This document shows positions 31,113-40,232 of a stretch of DNA of 64,000 nucleotides, one piece after another. The stretch comes from CAYMUN01 sp964393835 (lineage in GTDB: Bacteria; Patescibacteriota; Saccharimonadia; Saccharimonadales; UBA4665). The DNA is taken from assembly GCA_964393835.1 (NCBI GenBank), contig CAYMUN010000004.1, positions 1 to 64,000 on the forward strand. Reading direction: 5' to 3'. Numbering within the stretch: position 1 is the first letter of the stretch; the number at the start of each line of letters is the position of its first letter. The notes under the pieces are model-generated. The model was not told the DNA's origin and did not search any database. It was given only the letters and a program-made list of their open reading frames with translations. Both the position numbers and the translations under genes were made by a program.

Positions 31113-32555
31113 ATGAAGAATAACGCTTCGCTCGTCTACAATTTTTGCCTGATGATCGGCGACGGCTTGGCCATCACCGTGGCCTTTAGCGTGGCTTATA
31201 TTTTGCGCGTTAGCCTCGACCACCAGCCGCTGAGCGCCAGTGTCCACGCCCACAATTACCTCACTATCCTGGTTAGCCTGCTACCTTTTTGGATCCTGAT
31301 TTTTGGCCTGCTTGGCCTGTACAATGCCCGGATTTATGACAAGCGCTTCAGCGAACTCGGCCGGCTGTTGATTGGCACGTTTATTGGTATCCTGTTTGTT
31401 ATCAGTTACGGCTACATGACCAATACCGTGATTTTTCCGGCTCGTTTAGTCACGGTTTACGGCTTTGGCTTGGCTTTTTTCTTTGTCTTGCTGTTTCGAA
31501 CGGTGGCCCGGGGCGTACGGCGTGAATTATTTAGCTACGGCGTAGGTATTAACAATGTCTTGCTGGTTGGTGACACCAGGAGTACCCAGCGCCTGATAGA
31601 AGCCTTGCGCCGTACTAAAATTACCGGCTATAAAGTGGTTGGCGTGGTCGGCGGCGTCAAGCACCCTCTCAAAGCTGACACGCCCTACCGCCAATATGCC
31701 AGCTTTGAGGATGCTATTAATCATCTCAAAGACCGGCAACTCCACACCATCATTCAGACAGAGCTGTACACCGCAGCCGAGCGTAATGACGAAATCCTGA
31801 CCTATGCCCAAGAAAACCACGTCGCCTATCGTTTTGTGCCCGGCAACAGCGAGCTGTTTGTCGGCAAGATTGAAGTCGACCTGTTTCATGCCATCCCGAT
31901 TATCGCCGTCCACCAAACGGCCCTGATTGGGTGGGGCCGAGTAGTTAAACGCCTGACCGATCTCGGCTTGGGTAGCTTATTGCTCGTTGTCGCCTCACCG
32001 TTTATGCTTGTGATCGCTCTCGCCGTCAAGCTGGCCGATGGCGGGCCGGTGTTTTTTCGCCAGGATCGGCTCAGCCGCTTTGACACCAAAGTCCGAATTT
32101 ATAAATTTCGCACCCACAACCGGCGCTACAGCGGCATGACCCCCGAGGAAGCCTTCCACAAAATGGAACGATCAGAACTGATTCTCAAATATCGTGACAA
32201 TGGGGATCACCTGCCAAAAGATCCGCGGGTGACGCGGATCGGGCACTTCCTGAGGCGTACCAGCCTTGATGAGCTACCCCAGCTGATCAATGTTGTGCGC
32301 GGCGATATCAGCCTAGTCGGCCCGCGAGCACTGGTGGCTTACGAGCTCGACCAGTCCGACCAAAAAAACCTGATCCTGAGCGTCAAATCCGGCCTGAGCG
32401 GCCTGGCCCAGATCTCCGGCGTCAGCGATCTGAGTTTTGCCGAGCGTCGCAAACTTGACCTCTACTATGTCCAAAACTGGAGTTTTTGGGGTGATCTAGT
32501 CATCTTGGCTAAAACTTTTTGGGTGGTGCTGTTTCATAAAGGTACCCGAGGGTGA
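31113..32555 (+). CDS. Undecaprenyl-phosphate sugar phosphotransferase
   Basis: 480 residues. Four to five membrane helices, a central CoA-binding-like domain (VLLVGDTRSTQRLIEALR), and the catalytic C-terminal bacterial sugar transferase domain. Motifs are GGPVFFRQDRLSR, IYKFRTH, LPKDPRVTRIGHFLRRTSLD, ELPQLINVVRGDISLVGPR. It starts glycan assembly by moving a sugar-1-phosphate to the lipid carrier. The substrate is not clear (glucose or galactose type). The stop overlaps the next GTG. Confidence 0.92.
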   Translation: MKNNASLVYNFCLMIGDGLAITVAFSVAYILRVSLDHQPLSASVHAHNYLTILVSLLPFWILIFGLLGLYNARIYDKRFSELGRLLIGTFIGILFVISYGYMTNTVIFPARLVTVYGFGLAFFFVLLFRTVARGVRRELFSYGVGINNVLLVGDTRSTQRLIEALRRTKITGYKVVGVVGGVKHPLKADTPYRQYASFEDAINHLKDRQLHTIIQTELYTAAERNDEILTYAQENHVAYRFVPGNSELFVGKIEVDLFHAIPIIAVHQTALIGWGRVVKRLTDLGLGSLLLVVASPFMLVIALAVKLADGGPVFFRQDRLSRFDTKVRIYKFRTHNRRYSGMTPEEAFHKMERSELILKYRDNGDHLPKDPRVTRIGHFLRRTSLDELPQLINVVRGDISLVGPRALVAYELDQSDQKNLILSVKSGLSGLAQISGVSDLSFAERRKLDLYYVQNWSFWGDLVILAKTFWVVLFHKGTRG

Positions 32556-33676
32556 ACGCTCCGGCCAAACTAAAAGTCGCCATCGTTTGCGACTGGCTGA
32601 CCGGCATCGGCGGCGCCGAACGGGTAGTCCTGGAGCTGCACCGGCTGTACCCCGAAGCTCCGATTTACACCTCGCAATATGATCCGAGCGGCATTCCCTG
32701 GTTTGACGATGCTGATGTCCGCACCACCTGGCTGCAGACCTTGCCTAAGAGTCTAAAAAAGTTTTTGCCGCTGCTGCGGGCTTGGACGTTTAGTCGACTC
32801 GATCTTAGTGACTATGATCTGGTTATTTCATCAAGCGGCGCCGAGGCCAAAGGCGTCAAAACCGGGCCCAGCACCACGCATATTTGTTATTGCCACTCGC
32901 CCACCCACTACTATTGGATCCGGCACGACGAGTATTTAGAAAACCCCGGTTTTCCGTTTGGGCTCAACTGGCTGGCACGTCTCGGCCTCAAGCTACTGGT
33001 TGATCCGCTCAAACGCTGGGACAAGCATGCCGCTAAGCAACCTGATTACATGATCGCTAATTCGACGCATACCCAAGCCATGATCAAGCGTTACTACCGC
33101 CGGGACGCGACCGTCGTCTACCCTCCCGTCGAAGTTGATCGTTTTAAATTGCGGACGCCTGAGTCCTTGCGGCACGGCTTTGTGGTAGCTGGCCGCCAAA
33201 CTCCATACAAGCGTTTTGACCTGGCGATCACTGCCTGCGAAGAGCTCAAGGTACCTTTAATCGTTATCGGCGACGGGCCGGATCACAAACGATTAGAAAA
33301 ATTAGCCGGGCGCGGCACGACGTTTCTCAGCAACACCAATGACCAGGAGATTGTCGAACATTTTCAGTCGGCGCTGGGTTTTATCATGCCCAACATGGAT
33401 GATTTCGGAATCGTAGCCGTCGAAGCCATGGCAGCCGGCACGCCGATCGTGGCGTATAATAAGGGCGGCTCCCTGGATTACGTGATTCCAAACAAAACCG
33501 GCCTGTTTTTTGACAAACAAACCGTTAAAAATCTGACCGGCGCGCTGGAAGCGACCATCGCCAAGTCCTGGAATTATCCGGCGATTGCCGAGCAGGCCGC
33601 CGATTTTTCCGTCCCGGCCTTTCGTAAAAACATCCAGGCCGTCATCAAAGATTATCTAGCTGAAAGGACAACCTAA
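32552..33676 (+). CDS. Glycosyltransferase family 4
   Basis: 374 residues with a GT-B fold. The N-terminal half has CDWLTGIGGAERVVLELHRLYPE, the usual GT4 opening. The C-terminal half has VVAGRQTPYKRFD and the EX7E region MDDFGIVAVEAMAAGTPI. The GTG start overlaps the stop of the phosphotransferase gene, so it probably adds the second sugar of the repeat unit. Donor and acceptor cannot be read from sequence. Confidence 0.9.
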   Translation: MNAPAKLKVAIVCDWLTGIGGAERVVLELHRLYPEAPIYTSQYDPSGIPWFDDADVRTTWLQTLPKSLKKFLPLLRAWTFSRLDLSDYDLVISSSGAEAKGVKTGPSTTHICYCHSPTHYYWIRHDEYLENPGFPFGLNWLARLGLKLLVDPLKRWDKHAAKQPDYMIANSTHTQAMIKRYYRRDATVVYPPVEVDRFKLRTPESLRHGFVVAGRQTPYKRFDLAITACEELKVPLIVIGDGPDHKRLEKLAGRGTTFLSNTNDQEIVEHFQSALGFIMPNMDDFGIVAVEAMAAGTPIVAYNKGGSLDYVIPNKTGLFFDKQTVKNLTGALEATIAKSWNYPAIAEQAADFSVPAFRKNIQAVIKDYLAERTT

Positions 33677-33679
33677 ACT

Positions 33680-35506
33680 ATGTGCGGTATAGTCGGCTAC
33701 ATCGGTCAAAAATCTGGCACGGATATCGTGCTGGCCGGGCTTGAAGCCCTGGAATACCGCGGCTACGATTCGGCCGGTTTGGCACTAATTCAAGATGGTG
33801 AAGGTAAAGTTTTTAAGCAAGTTGGTCGGGTTTCCGGGCTGGTACAGGCCGTTGCCGGCGAACAGTTTCATGCTCATCTAGCTATCGGTCACACCCGTTG
33901 GGCTACCCATGGCTCGCCGACCATTCAAAATGCCCACCCCCAAGCTAACAATGCCGGCAATATTTTTGTGGCTCACAATGGCATCATCGAGAATTTTGTC
34001 GAACTGCGCGCCAAGCTGCAAGCCGCCGGCTATAGTTTTATATCAGAAACCGACACCGAAGTCGTGCCTAACCTAATCGATTACTATGCCCAGCAGTTAC
34101 CGTCGTTTGAGGACGCCCTTAGGGCCGCGCTGGCCGATGTCCGGGGCGCCTATGCCATAGCTGCCATCTCTACAGCCGAGCCCGATACGCTGTACGCCGC
34201 TCGCTTGTCTAGCCCGCTAGTCATCGGCGTTGGCGACGGCGAGCACATCCTAGCCTCCGATCCGTCAGCCATGATGGAGCACACCAAAAAGGTCATCTAT
34301 CTCGATGATTACGACATCGCCGTCATCACCCGCGACAAAGTCTCTGTCCACAATCTCAAAAAGGACAAGCCCAGTCAGCCCACGGCTGAGTTGCTCGATT
34401 TTGACAACGAGCAGGCGCTGCTCGGTGACTACCCCCACTTTATGCTTAAAGAAATTTTTGAGGCTCCGGCCACTATCCGCTCAGCCACGCTAGGTCGGGC
34501 CCTGCCGGAGCGTAACATCGTCAAACTTGGCGGTTTAGAAAGCGTCCTCGGTCAGCTTAAATACATTGACCGCATCGTTATCGTAGCTTGCGGTACCTCG
34601 TATTACGCCGGCCTGGTCGGTGAATATTTAATTGAGGAATTAGCCGATATCCCCGTCGAAGTCGCTCTGGCTAGTGAATTCAAATACCGTGACGAACCGT
34701 TTTCGCGCAGCACGGCCTTACTGGTAATTTCGCAGTCTGGCGAGACGGCTGACACTATCGCCGCTCTCAAAAAAGTCGAGGATTACGGCGTGCTACGGCT
34801 CGGCATCGTCAACGCTGTCGGCAGCACCATCGCCCGCATGACTGACGCCGGCGTCTACTGCCACGCCGGGCCGGAAAAAGCCGTCGCCAGCACCAAGGCC
34901 TTTATCGCCCAGGTGACCGTCCTAGCCCAGATCGCCCTACACCTCAACGATGGCCGCACCAAACGGTTTAAACCGTTGCTTGAAGAGCTAGAAGCCCTAC
35001 CGGACAAGGCCCAGGCCGTGCTTGACCAAGCCGAGACCATCAAGCGAGCCGCCGAAAAGTACCAGGGTTACCGCGACTTTTTGTTTATCGGGCGACATTA
35101 CTCGTTTCCTTCGGCTTTAGAGGGCGCGCTTAAACTCAAAGAAGTCTCCTACCTCCATGCTGAGGGCTACGCCGCTGGTGAAATGAAACACGGCCCGCTA
35201 GCCATGATCGACGAAAACTTTCCGACTTTTGCTCTGGCCACCGACACGCCGTTGCTCGAAAAAACCTACTCCAGTATCCAAGAAATCCGCGCCCGCAAAG
35301 GCCCGGTCATCGCCATTGCCACCGAGGGCAACGCTACTATCCATGAGCTTTGCGACGATGTTATTTACATTCCCAAAACTCTGCCCGAGACTCAGCCTAT
35401 CCTAGAGGCTATCGTCACCCAACTATTCGCCTATTACATCGCCGTAGCTCGCGGCTTTGACGTCGATCGCCCGCGCAACTTAGCAAAGTCTGTTACTGTC
35501 GAATAA
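33680..35506 (+). CDS. glmS: Glucosamine--fructose-6-phosphate aminotransferase (isomerizing)
   Basis: 608 residues, full length. Makes GlcN-6-P from Fru-6-P and Gln for UDP-GlcNAc. Residue Cys2 of the mature N-terminus (CGIVGYIG) is the glutaminase nucleophile, and GHTRWATHG and NNAGNIFVAHNGIIEN lie in the glutaminase domain. The C-terminal half has two SIS domains (ISQSGETADT, and GRHYSFPSALEGALKLKE, YLHAEGYAAGEMKHGPLA). AAAGGA precedes the ATG. No glmS ribozyme is seen: the gap to the upstream gene is 3 bp. Confidence 0.96.
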   Translation: MCGIVGYIGQKSGTDIVLAGLEALEYRGYDSAGLALIQDGEGKVFKQVGRVSGLVQAVAGEQFHAHLAIGHTRWATHGSPTIQNAHPQANNAGNIFVAHNGIIENFVELRAKLQAAGYSFISETDTEVVPNLIDYYAQQLPSFEDALRAALADVRGAYAIAAISTAEPDTLYAARLSSPLVIGVGDGEHILASDPSAMMEHTKKVIYLDDYDIAVITRDKVSVHNLKKDKPSQPTAELLDFDNEQALLGDYPHFMLKEIFEAPATIRSATLGRALPERNIVKLGGLESVLGQLKYIDRIVIVACGTSYYAGLVGEYLIEELADIPVEVALASEFKYRDEPFSRSTALLVISQSGETADTIAALKKVEDYGVLRLGIVNAVGSTIARMTDAGVYCHAGPEKAVASTKAFIAQVTVLAQIALHLNDGRTKRFKPLLEELEALPDKAQAVLDQAETIKRAAEKYQGYRDFLFIGRHYSFPSALEGALKLKEVSYLHAEGYAAGEMKHGPLAMIDENFPTFALATDTPLLEKTYSSIQEIRARKGPVIAIATEGNATIHELCDDVIYIPKTLPETQPILEAIVTQLFAYYIAVARGFDVDRPRNLAKSVTVE

Positions 35507-35512
35507 CCTTGC

Positions 35513-36001
35513 CTAAAACTTCAACTCTTTCATGACTTCATCGCGAAGTACTATACCAGCTGGCGGTATTAATATATCTACCTTTAGACCATTATTAAAG
35601 GCATAGTCTTTAAGTGGATTAAGCGTCTCTTCGTCACTGTGTAGCAGCTCTTTGACAACGTTTATGGACTCCTGTTGAATGTCGTAGTTTGTCTTAGGCT
35701 TCTTATCTTTAACCTTGGTGACCAACATATCCCGACACTTTTCGAGCAGTGTCTCAAAGCCGGACTCGTCAATCAGTTTTTGACCATACTCGGTTAGTTT
35801 AAGCGGGCTGCCTGGAGTGACCGTCAGTGGGAAAAGTAGGTTATGGCCAGCATCTTTAAACTTGCCCTGAATCTCTACGATAGCTGGGGTAATGGGCTTA
35901 AAGCTCACCTCAAGTGAGTCAGTTTTATCAAAAATCTTTTTTATAAAGAAAGTGATGCCGCCTAGGAGAGCGGTTATAATCAGTAGTAACAGCTCAATCA
36001 T
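35513..36001 (-). CDS. Anchored protein of unknown function
   Basis: 162 residues: an N-terminal membrane helix (3-20), then a soluble domain. TPGSPLKLTEYGQKLIDESG looks like a winged-helix-like segment, and the end (GLKVDILIPPAGIVLRDEVM) is beta-alpha. No family recognised. Composition is AT-rich. GGGGAGA lies 8 nt before the ATG and the leader begins near 36051. Confidence 0.65.
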   Translation of the reverse strand: MIELLLLIITALLGGITFFIKKIFDKTDSLEVSFKPITPAIVEIQGKFKDAGHNLLFPLTVTPGSPLKLTEYGQKLIDESGFETLLEKCRDMLVTKVKDKKPKTNYDIQQESINVVKELLHSDEETLNPLKDYAFNNGLKVDILIPPAGIVLRDEVMKELKF

Positions 36002-36192
36002 TGTTGTCTCCCCTAGTTAACTGTTTCTTTTCGGATAGCGCAAGCGTTATCGGTTTAATCGTAGCACAAGCGATGATACGCCGCTGTGAGAATGCCCACC
36101 CCATTCATTGACTCCACTTTATACTTGTTTTCATACCTCCCACTATAAACAACAGTTATTAAATAAAACTTAACTATCTGGAAATGGTGCGG
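36002..36192 (-). promoter_or_regulatory. Intergenic region with extended -10 and leader hairpin
   Basis: On the minus strand TGC then TACGAT (36058-36063) is an extended -10 for the 35513-36001 gene. The leader holds the hairpin CGATAACGC/GCGCTATCCG-like inverted repeat (36032-36053) before GGGGAGA. The rest (36064-36192) contains TTGACT near 36116 and AT-rich sequence, with no gene seen. Confidence 0.4.
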
Positions 36193-37233
36193 TTATTGGT
36201 CGCTTAAGCGTTTGCTGGCAGCGCCGATTTGCTGCGACATGTCTTTGCGAGCCACTAAGATACCTTGGGGAGTATTCACTACTACTACATTATCCAATCC
36301 GAGAACTACCACCGGCTTCTGTTCTTGATTATTAATGTAAGAATTAGTCGTTTCCTCAGTTTCAATTTTTCCATACAGGTGATTGCCCTGCTCGTCACCA
36401 CCAATCGCCTTGTGTAGATCGCCGTACGAGCCGAGATCCATCCAATCAAATAGGGCGGGCACAACCAGCAGATCTTTAACCTTTTCGATCAGAGCGTAGT
36501 CGATGGCGTCGGATTTGAAACTCAAATAGGTTGCCTCGTAATCTTGGGGGGAGGCAGTAAGCAGGGCCTGGTAGTTTGCCAGCAACTCGGGGGCGTAAGC
36601 TTGCATTTTTTGTCGAAAGGTATCAATCGAACCGACAAAGTAACCACAATTCCAAAGGTAATTGCCGCTATCGACATAGGTCTTGGCGACTTCGACAGCC
36701 GGCTTTTCTTTAAATGAGCGAACGTTGTACGCAAACGACGCTTCGTCAAACAGCTCGCCTTTTTCGATATAGCCAAAGCAATCGGCCGGATAGTCCGGCT
36801 CGACGCCAACCAGGACAATGCGGCCGTTAGCGGCTGAGGCCTCGGTAGCGACTTTAAAACTGTGGCTAAAGCCGGCTACGTCGCGAATATAGTGATCGGC
36901 GTGAATCGAAGCAATCGCCTCATCGTGGTCATGCCGTGCCGCTATATACGCTAGGGCCGCCACGATGCAGTTAGCGGTGCCGCGCCGGGCCGGCTCGACG
37001 ATAAAAGCCCCCTCGGGTAGCTCGGGTAGCTGCTGGCGGACATGGTCAATGTGACTGGCCTCAGTGACTACGTAAATTTTGTCAGAAGAGGTCATGGCGC
37101 GTGAACGATCGTAGGTGTGTTGCAGCAATGACCGCTCGTCACCGTTGATTTTGAGCAGGTGCTTTGGATGATCTGGCGTCGACAGCGGCCACAGACGTGT
37201 ACCGGAACCTCCCGCTATAATGGCAATGATCAT
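36193..37233 (-). CDS. manC: Mannose-1-phosphate guanylyltransferase
   Basis: 346 residues from ATG 37233. Makes GDP-mannose from Man-1-P and GTP. The nucleotide loop is IIAGGSGTRLWPLSTPDHPKH, and FIVEPARRGTANCI, GYIEKG and FKEKPAVEVA are the expected later motifs. The single nucleotidyltransferase domain lacks the PMI domain. TATTAT lies 6 nt before the ATG and no ribosome site is seen, which favours this start over the in-frame ATG at 37251. Divergent from PMM/PGM, the enzyme before it in the pathway. Confidence 0.9.
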   Translation of the reverse strand: MIIAIIAGGSGTRLWPLSTPDHPKHLLKINGDERSLLQHTYDRSRAMTSSDKIYVVTEASHIDHVRQQLPELPEGAFIVEPARRGTANCIVAALAYIAARHDHDEAIASIHADHYIRDVAGFSHSFKVATEASAANGRIVLVGVEPDYPADCFGYIEKGELFDEASFAYNVRSFKEKPAVEVAKTYVDSGNYLWNCGYFVGSIDTFRQKMQAYAPELLANYQALLTASPQDYEATYLSFKSDAIDYALIEKVKDLLVVPALFDWMDLGSYGDLHKAIGGDEQGNHLYGKIETEETTNSYINNQEQKPVVVLGLDNVVVVNTPQGILVARKDMSQQIGAASKRLSDQ

Positions 37234-37308
37234 TATCAAATAATACAGCAAAAGCTATGGCCTGCGATACGAGGTGCGTTACAATTTAGCTACTAGCAAG
37301 GGAGTTTT

Positions 37309-38655
37309 ATGTCAGTTATCGAAAATATTTTTAAAGCTTACGACGTACGCGGCAAGGTTGGCAGCGAGCTGACTCCAGAGGTAGTAAACAAGATTGGTCG
37401 AGCTTTTGCCGACTGGCTACCTGCCGAGGGAGCCGTAGCCGTTGGTCGTGATATGCGACCCGATTCACAAGAATTAGCCGCCGCTCTGGTGGAGGGTTTG
37501 CGCCAGCAAGGCCGTGATGTCTGGGATATCGGCGAAGTCACCAGCGATATGATTTATTTCGCGACCGGCAACAATAACCTGGCCGGTGGCGTCATGATCA
37601 CCGCCAGTCACAATCCAGGCGCCGACAACGGTATTAAATTTTGCCGCGAGGCAGCCAAGCCAGTCGGCCAAGAGTCAGGTCTGTTTGAAGTTCGTGATCT
37701 GGTTATCAAAGATAGTTTCAGCCCGGCATCTAGCCCCGGTAGCCTGGTTGGAAAAGATATCGTCGAGGCCTGGATTAGCCATGTGCTGTCGTTTATCGAT
37801 CCGGCCAAACTACGACCGCTTAAAATCGCTGTGGACGCCGGTAATGGCATGGCCGGTAAGATCTTTCCTGAGCTCGAACCGTACGTACCGTTTGAAGTCA
37901 CTGAACTGTATTTTGAACTTGACGGCAGCTTCCCTAATCACATTGCTAATCCTTTGGTGCCGGAAAACCTCTTGGATGTCCAAGCTGCCATCCGTGAGCA
38001 TACCTTGGATGCCGGCCTGGCCTTTGACGGCGACGGCGACCGAGCGGTAGTGCTTGACGAGCAGGGCGAAGCGCTTAGCGGCACCGTTTTGACAGCCATG
38101 CTCGCTAAGTATTTTCTTGACCTGAACCCCGGCGGCACTATCCTGCATAACGCGATCTGCGGACGCGCCGCCGTGGAAGCCATCAAGACTGCTGGCGGCA
38201 AGCCGGTACGTACCCGCGTCGGCCATTCTTTCATCAAAGGCGACATGCGCACCCACAACGCTGTCTTTGCCGGCGAGCATAGTGGCCACTACTATTTCAA
38301 AGACAACTACATGGCCGACAGTGGCCTGATTGCCGCTGTCATCGCCCTCTATATCCTGAGCCTCAGTGATAAAAAACTGTCTGAATTGGCCGCGCCATAC
38401 CGCAAAGCTTACGTCCAAATCTCTGAAACCAACTTCAAAGTCGACGATAAGGACGCCGTACTCACCAAGCTGGCCGAGACCTTTAGAGACGAGGATTCCG
38501 ATGATCTGGACGGACTGAGCGTGCACTTTGCCGATGCCTGGTTCAATGTCCGCCCCAGCAATACCGAGCCGCTGCTGCGCCTTAATGCCGAAGCCAAAAC
38601 CCAGGCCGAGCTCGACAAGCTGGTAGCCAAAGTTACTGGCATCATAACCTCTTAA
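37309..38655 (+). CDS. manB: Phosphomannomutase/phosphoglucomutase
   Basis: 448 residues in four domains. The phosphoserine loop is TASHNPGADNGIKF, the metal loop is DGDGDR, the sugar loop is GEHSGHYYFKDN and the phosphate-binding loop is RPSNTEPLLRL. It converts Man-6-P to Man-1-P and probably the glucose counterparts. It supplies ManC and RmlA. GGGAG precedes the ATG; TACAAT near 37280 is the probable -10. Confidence 0.93.
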   Translation: MSVIENIFKAYDVRGKVGSELTPEVVNKIGRAFADWLPAEGAVAVGRDMRPDSQELAAALVEGLRQQGRDVWDIGEVTSDMIYFATGNNNLAGGVMITASHNPGADNGIKFCREAAKPVGQESGLFEVRDLVIKDSFSPASSPGSLVGKDIVEAWISHVLSFIDPAKLRPLKIAVDAGNGMAGKIFPELEPYVPFEVTELYFELDGSFPNHIANPLVPENLLDVQAAIREHTLDAGLAFDGDGDRAVVLDEQGEALSGTVLTAMLAKYFLDLNPGGTILHNAICGRAAVEAIKTAGGKPVRTRVGHSFIKGDMRTHNAVFAGEHSGHYYFKDNYMADSGLIAAVIALYILSLSDKKLSELAAPYRKAYVQISETNFKVDDKDAVLTKLAETFRDEDSDDLDGLSVHFADAWFNVRPSNTEPLLRLNAEAKTQAELDKLVAKVTGIITS

Positions 38656-38658
38656 AAC

Positions 38659-38687
38659 TTGACTTATGCGAGTGCACTTGCTATGAT
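38659..38687 (+). promoter_or_regulatory. Promoter of the 38.7-kb small RNA candidate
   Basis: TTGACT (38659-38664), a 17-bp spacer and TATGAT (38682-38687), 4 bp after the stop codon of the mutase gene. There is no coding region for it to serve on this strand until 39234. Confidence 0.6.
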
Positions 38688-38693
38688 ATGAGC

Positions 38694-38782
38694 ATGTTTG
38701 GGGTTACCCACTGATCCAGATGGCAACATCTGGTGACCATGTCAGAAACTAAAGGCCGTAGAAATCTCTAATGGCCTTTTTT
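38694..38782 (+). ncRNA. Candidate structured small RNA, about 90 nt
   Basis: GCATG (38692-38696) pairs with CATGT (38738-38742), enclosing two hairpins: GGG/CCC around GTTA (38700-38709) and CCAGATG/CATCTGG around a GCAA tetraloop (38716-38733). AAAGGCC (38751-38757) and GGCCTTT with six T (38773-38782) then form a terminator. With the promoter at 38659 this is a complete short transcription unit. Its 3' end is antisense to the 3' end of the broken mazF. No known RNA family is recognised. Confidence 0.5.
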
Positions 38783-39146
38783 AGTGCCCTAAATTCAACT
38801 TCGCTCAAGCTTGATTCCCTAACTGAGAATCTGCGAGTAGAGATAAAACGAATCTGATAAACCATGGCCCAGCGTTTCAGGCCGTTGACTTCAAAAGGGA
38901 AATACCAGGAGCCAGGTTTCTTTTCTTGGGTAGTCGTGGAATAACTACACAGGAATTATGCGTTATTTTGCGCACCACGATGACCGGCCGCCGATACATT
39001 GGCCCCTTGCCCAAGACCTCTTCGCCAACATTCACACCCAGGGAGCACCACCAGATCTGCCCCTCTTTAAACAAAATATTAGGCCGTGAATCATGCAGCC
39101 GCTTTTTCTTGTCATTCCAGTCATCAAAAGTGTGTAGGTCAACCAT
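38749..39146 (-). pseudogene. MazF/PemK-type endoribonuclease, frameshifted
   Basis: The first part reads normally: FKEGQIWWCSLGVNVGEEV, then YRRPVIVVRK and SCVVIP. At 38935-38936 one base is missing. Restoring it continues as TTQEKKPGSWYFPFEVNG, then RWAMVYQIRFISTRRF and a helical end at TAG 38749-38751. This is the complete MazF fold (about 130 residues). As written, the protein stops early after a nonsense tail. I place the start at ATG 39146 (TATAGT lies 10 nt before it); GTG 39158 is alternative. No antitoxin gene is adjacent. Confidence 0.8.
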
Positions 39147-39233
39147 CGATGTGACCACTATAAACAGCTGGCATTAAATAATACTTAAATTTTCAAACTT
39201 CGATGTCAGGGGGGCTGGTATACTAGGAGGCAT

Positions 39234-40232
39234 ATGAAGATTCTCGTCACCGGCGGAGCAGGGTTCATCGGCTCAAACTTTGTCCATCACGTCTACCGGG
39301 AGCGTCCGGACTGGGAAATCGTGGTTTACGACCTGCTGACCTATGCCGGTAATAAAGCTAATATCGAGGGGCTAGACGAGGCCCGGGTCAGTTTTATCCA
39401 GGCCGACATCTGCGACGAAGCCGCCATCAATGCTGCCGTGGCTGACTGCGACGCCGTAGTACACTTCGCCGCCGAATCGCACAACGACAATTCCCTGCAT
39501 TCGCCCTGGCCGTTTGTCAGCACCAATCTGATCGGTACCTACCAGATCCTGGAGGCTGTCCGCAGGCACGGTAAACGCCTGCATCACATCTCGACCGACG
39601 AGGTCTATGGTGACCTGGAGCTCGATGACCCTGCTAAATTCACTCCTGACACGCCGTATAACCCCTCCAGCCCGTACTCCAGCACCAAGGCTGGTTCTGA
39701 CCTACTGGTGCGGGCTTGGGTACGCAGTTTTGGTGTCCAGGCGACTATCAGTAACTGCTCCAACAACTACGGTCCCTATCAGCACGTCGAAAAATTCATC
39801 CCGCGCCAAATCACCGAAATCCTGCTGGGCCGCAAACCCAAACTCTACGGTGCTGGCGAAAACGTCCGTGACTGGATTCATACCGAGGATCACTCTTCGG
39901 GTGTCCTCAGCATTCTCGAAAACGGCAAGATCGGCGAGACCTACCTGATCGGCGCCGAGGGCGAAAAAAACAATAAAGAAGTCGTTGAGATGATTCTCGA
40001 GCTCATGGATAAAGAGCCTGGGGATTACGACCACGTCAACGACCGTCCCGGCCACGACCTGCGTTACGCCATCGACGCCAGCAAACTCCAGTCTGAGCTT
40101 GGCTGGCAGCCCACCTACACCGACTTCCGCGAGGGACTGAAGGCCACCATCGACTGGTACATCGCAAACGAAGCTTGGTGGAAGCCGCAAAAGCAAGCCA
40201 CCGAAACAAAGTACAAGGAGCTGGGAAGATAA
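39234..40232 (+). CDS. rmlB: dTDP-glucose 4,6-dehydratase
   Basis: 332 residues of the extended SDR family. NAD loop GGAGFIGSNFVHH (7-19), catalytic Tyr/Lys in YSSTKAGSD, and STDEVYGDL with the Thr-Asp-Glu triad. Converts dTDP-glucose to dTDP-4-keto-6-deoxyglucose. TGG-TATACT is followed by AGGAGG and the ATG in only 9 nt, so the ribosome site lies inside the promoter-to-start interval. First gene of rmlBCD. Confidence 0.95.
   Translation: MKILVTGGAGFIGSNFVHHVYRERPDWEIVVYDLLTYAGNKANIEGLDEARVSFIQADICDEAAINAAVADCDAVVHFAAESHNDNSLHSPWPFVSTNLIGTYQILEAVRRHGKRLHHISTDEVYGDLELDDPAKFTPDTPYNPSSPYSSTKAGSDLLVRAWVRSFGVQATISNCSNNYGPYQHVEKFIPRQITEILLGRKPKLYGAGENVRDWIHTEDHSSGVLSILENGKIGETYLIGAEGEKNNKEVVEMILELMDKEPGDYDHVNDRPGHDLRYAIDASKLQSELGWQPTYTDFREGLKATIDWYIANEAWWKPQKQATETKYKELGR

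Noticed and set aside
33600..33700. glmS ribozyme
   Set aside because: Only 3 bp separate the GT4 stop from the glmS start and no fold precedes it.
37810..38526. 238-codon open frame on the minus strand
   Set aside because: It is antisense to the phosphomannomutase gene, whose motifs are all intact.
38694..38750. Hammerhead-like ribozyme
   Set aside because: CTGAT and GAAAC occur in order, but the CTGATGA core and a cleavage site in the right geometry are absent.
39147..39233. Antitoxin gene upstream of mazF
   Set aside because: The gap before rmlB is under 90 bp and holds no frame with a plausible antitoxin sequence.
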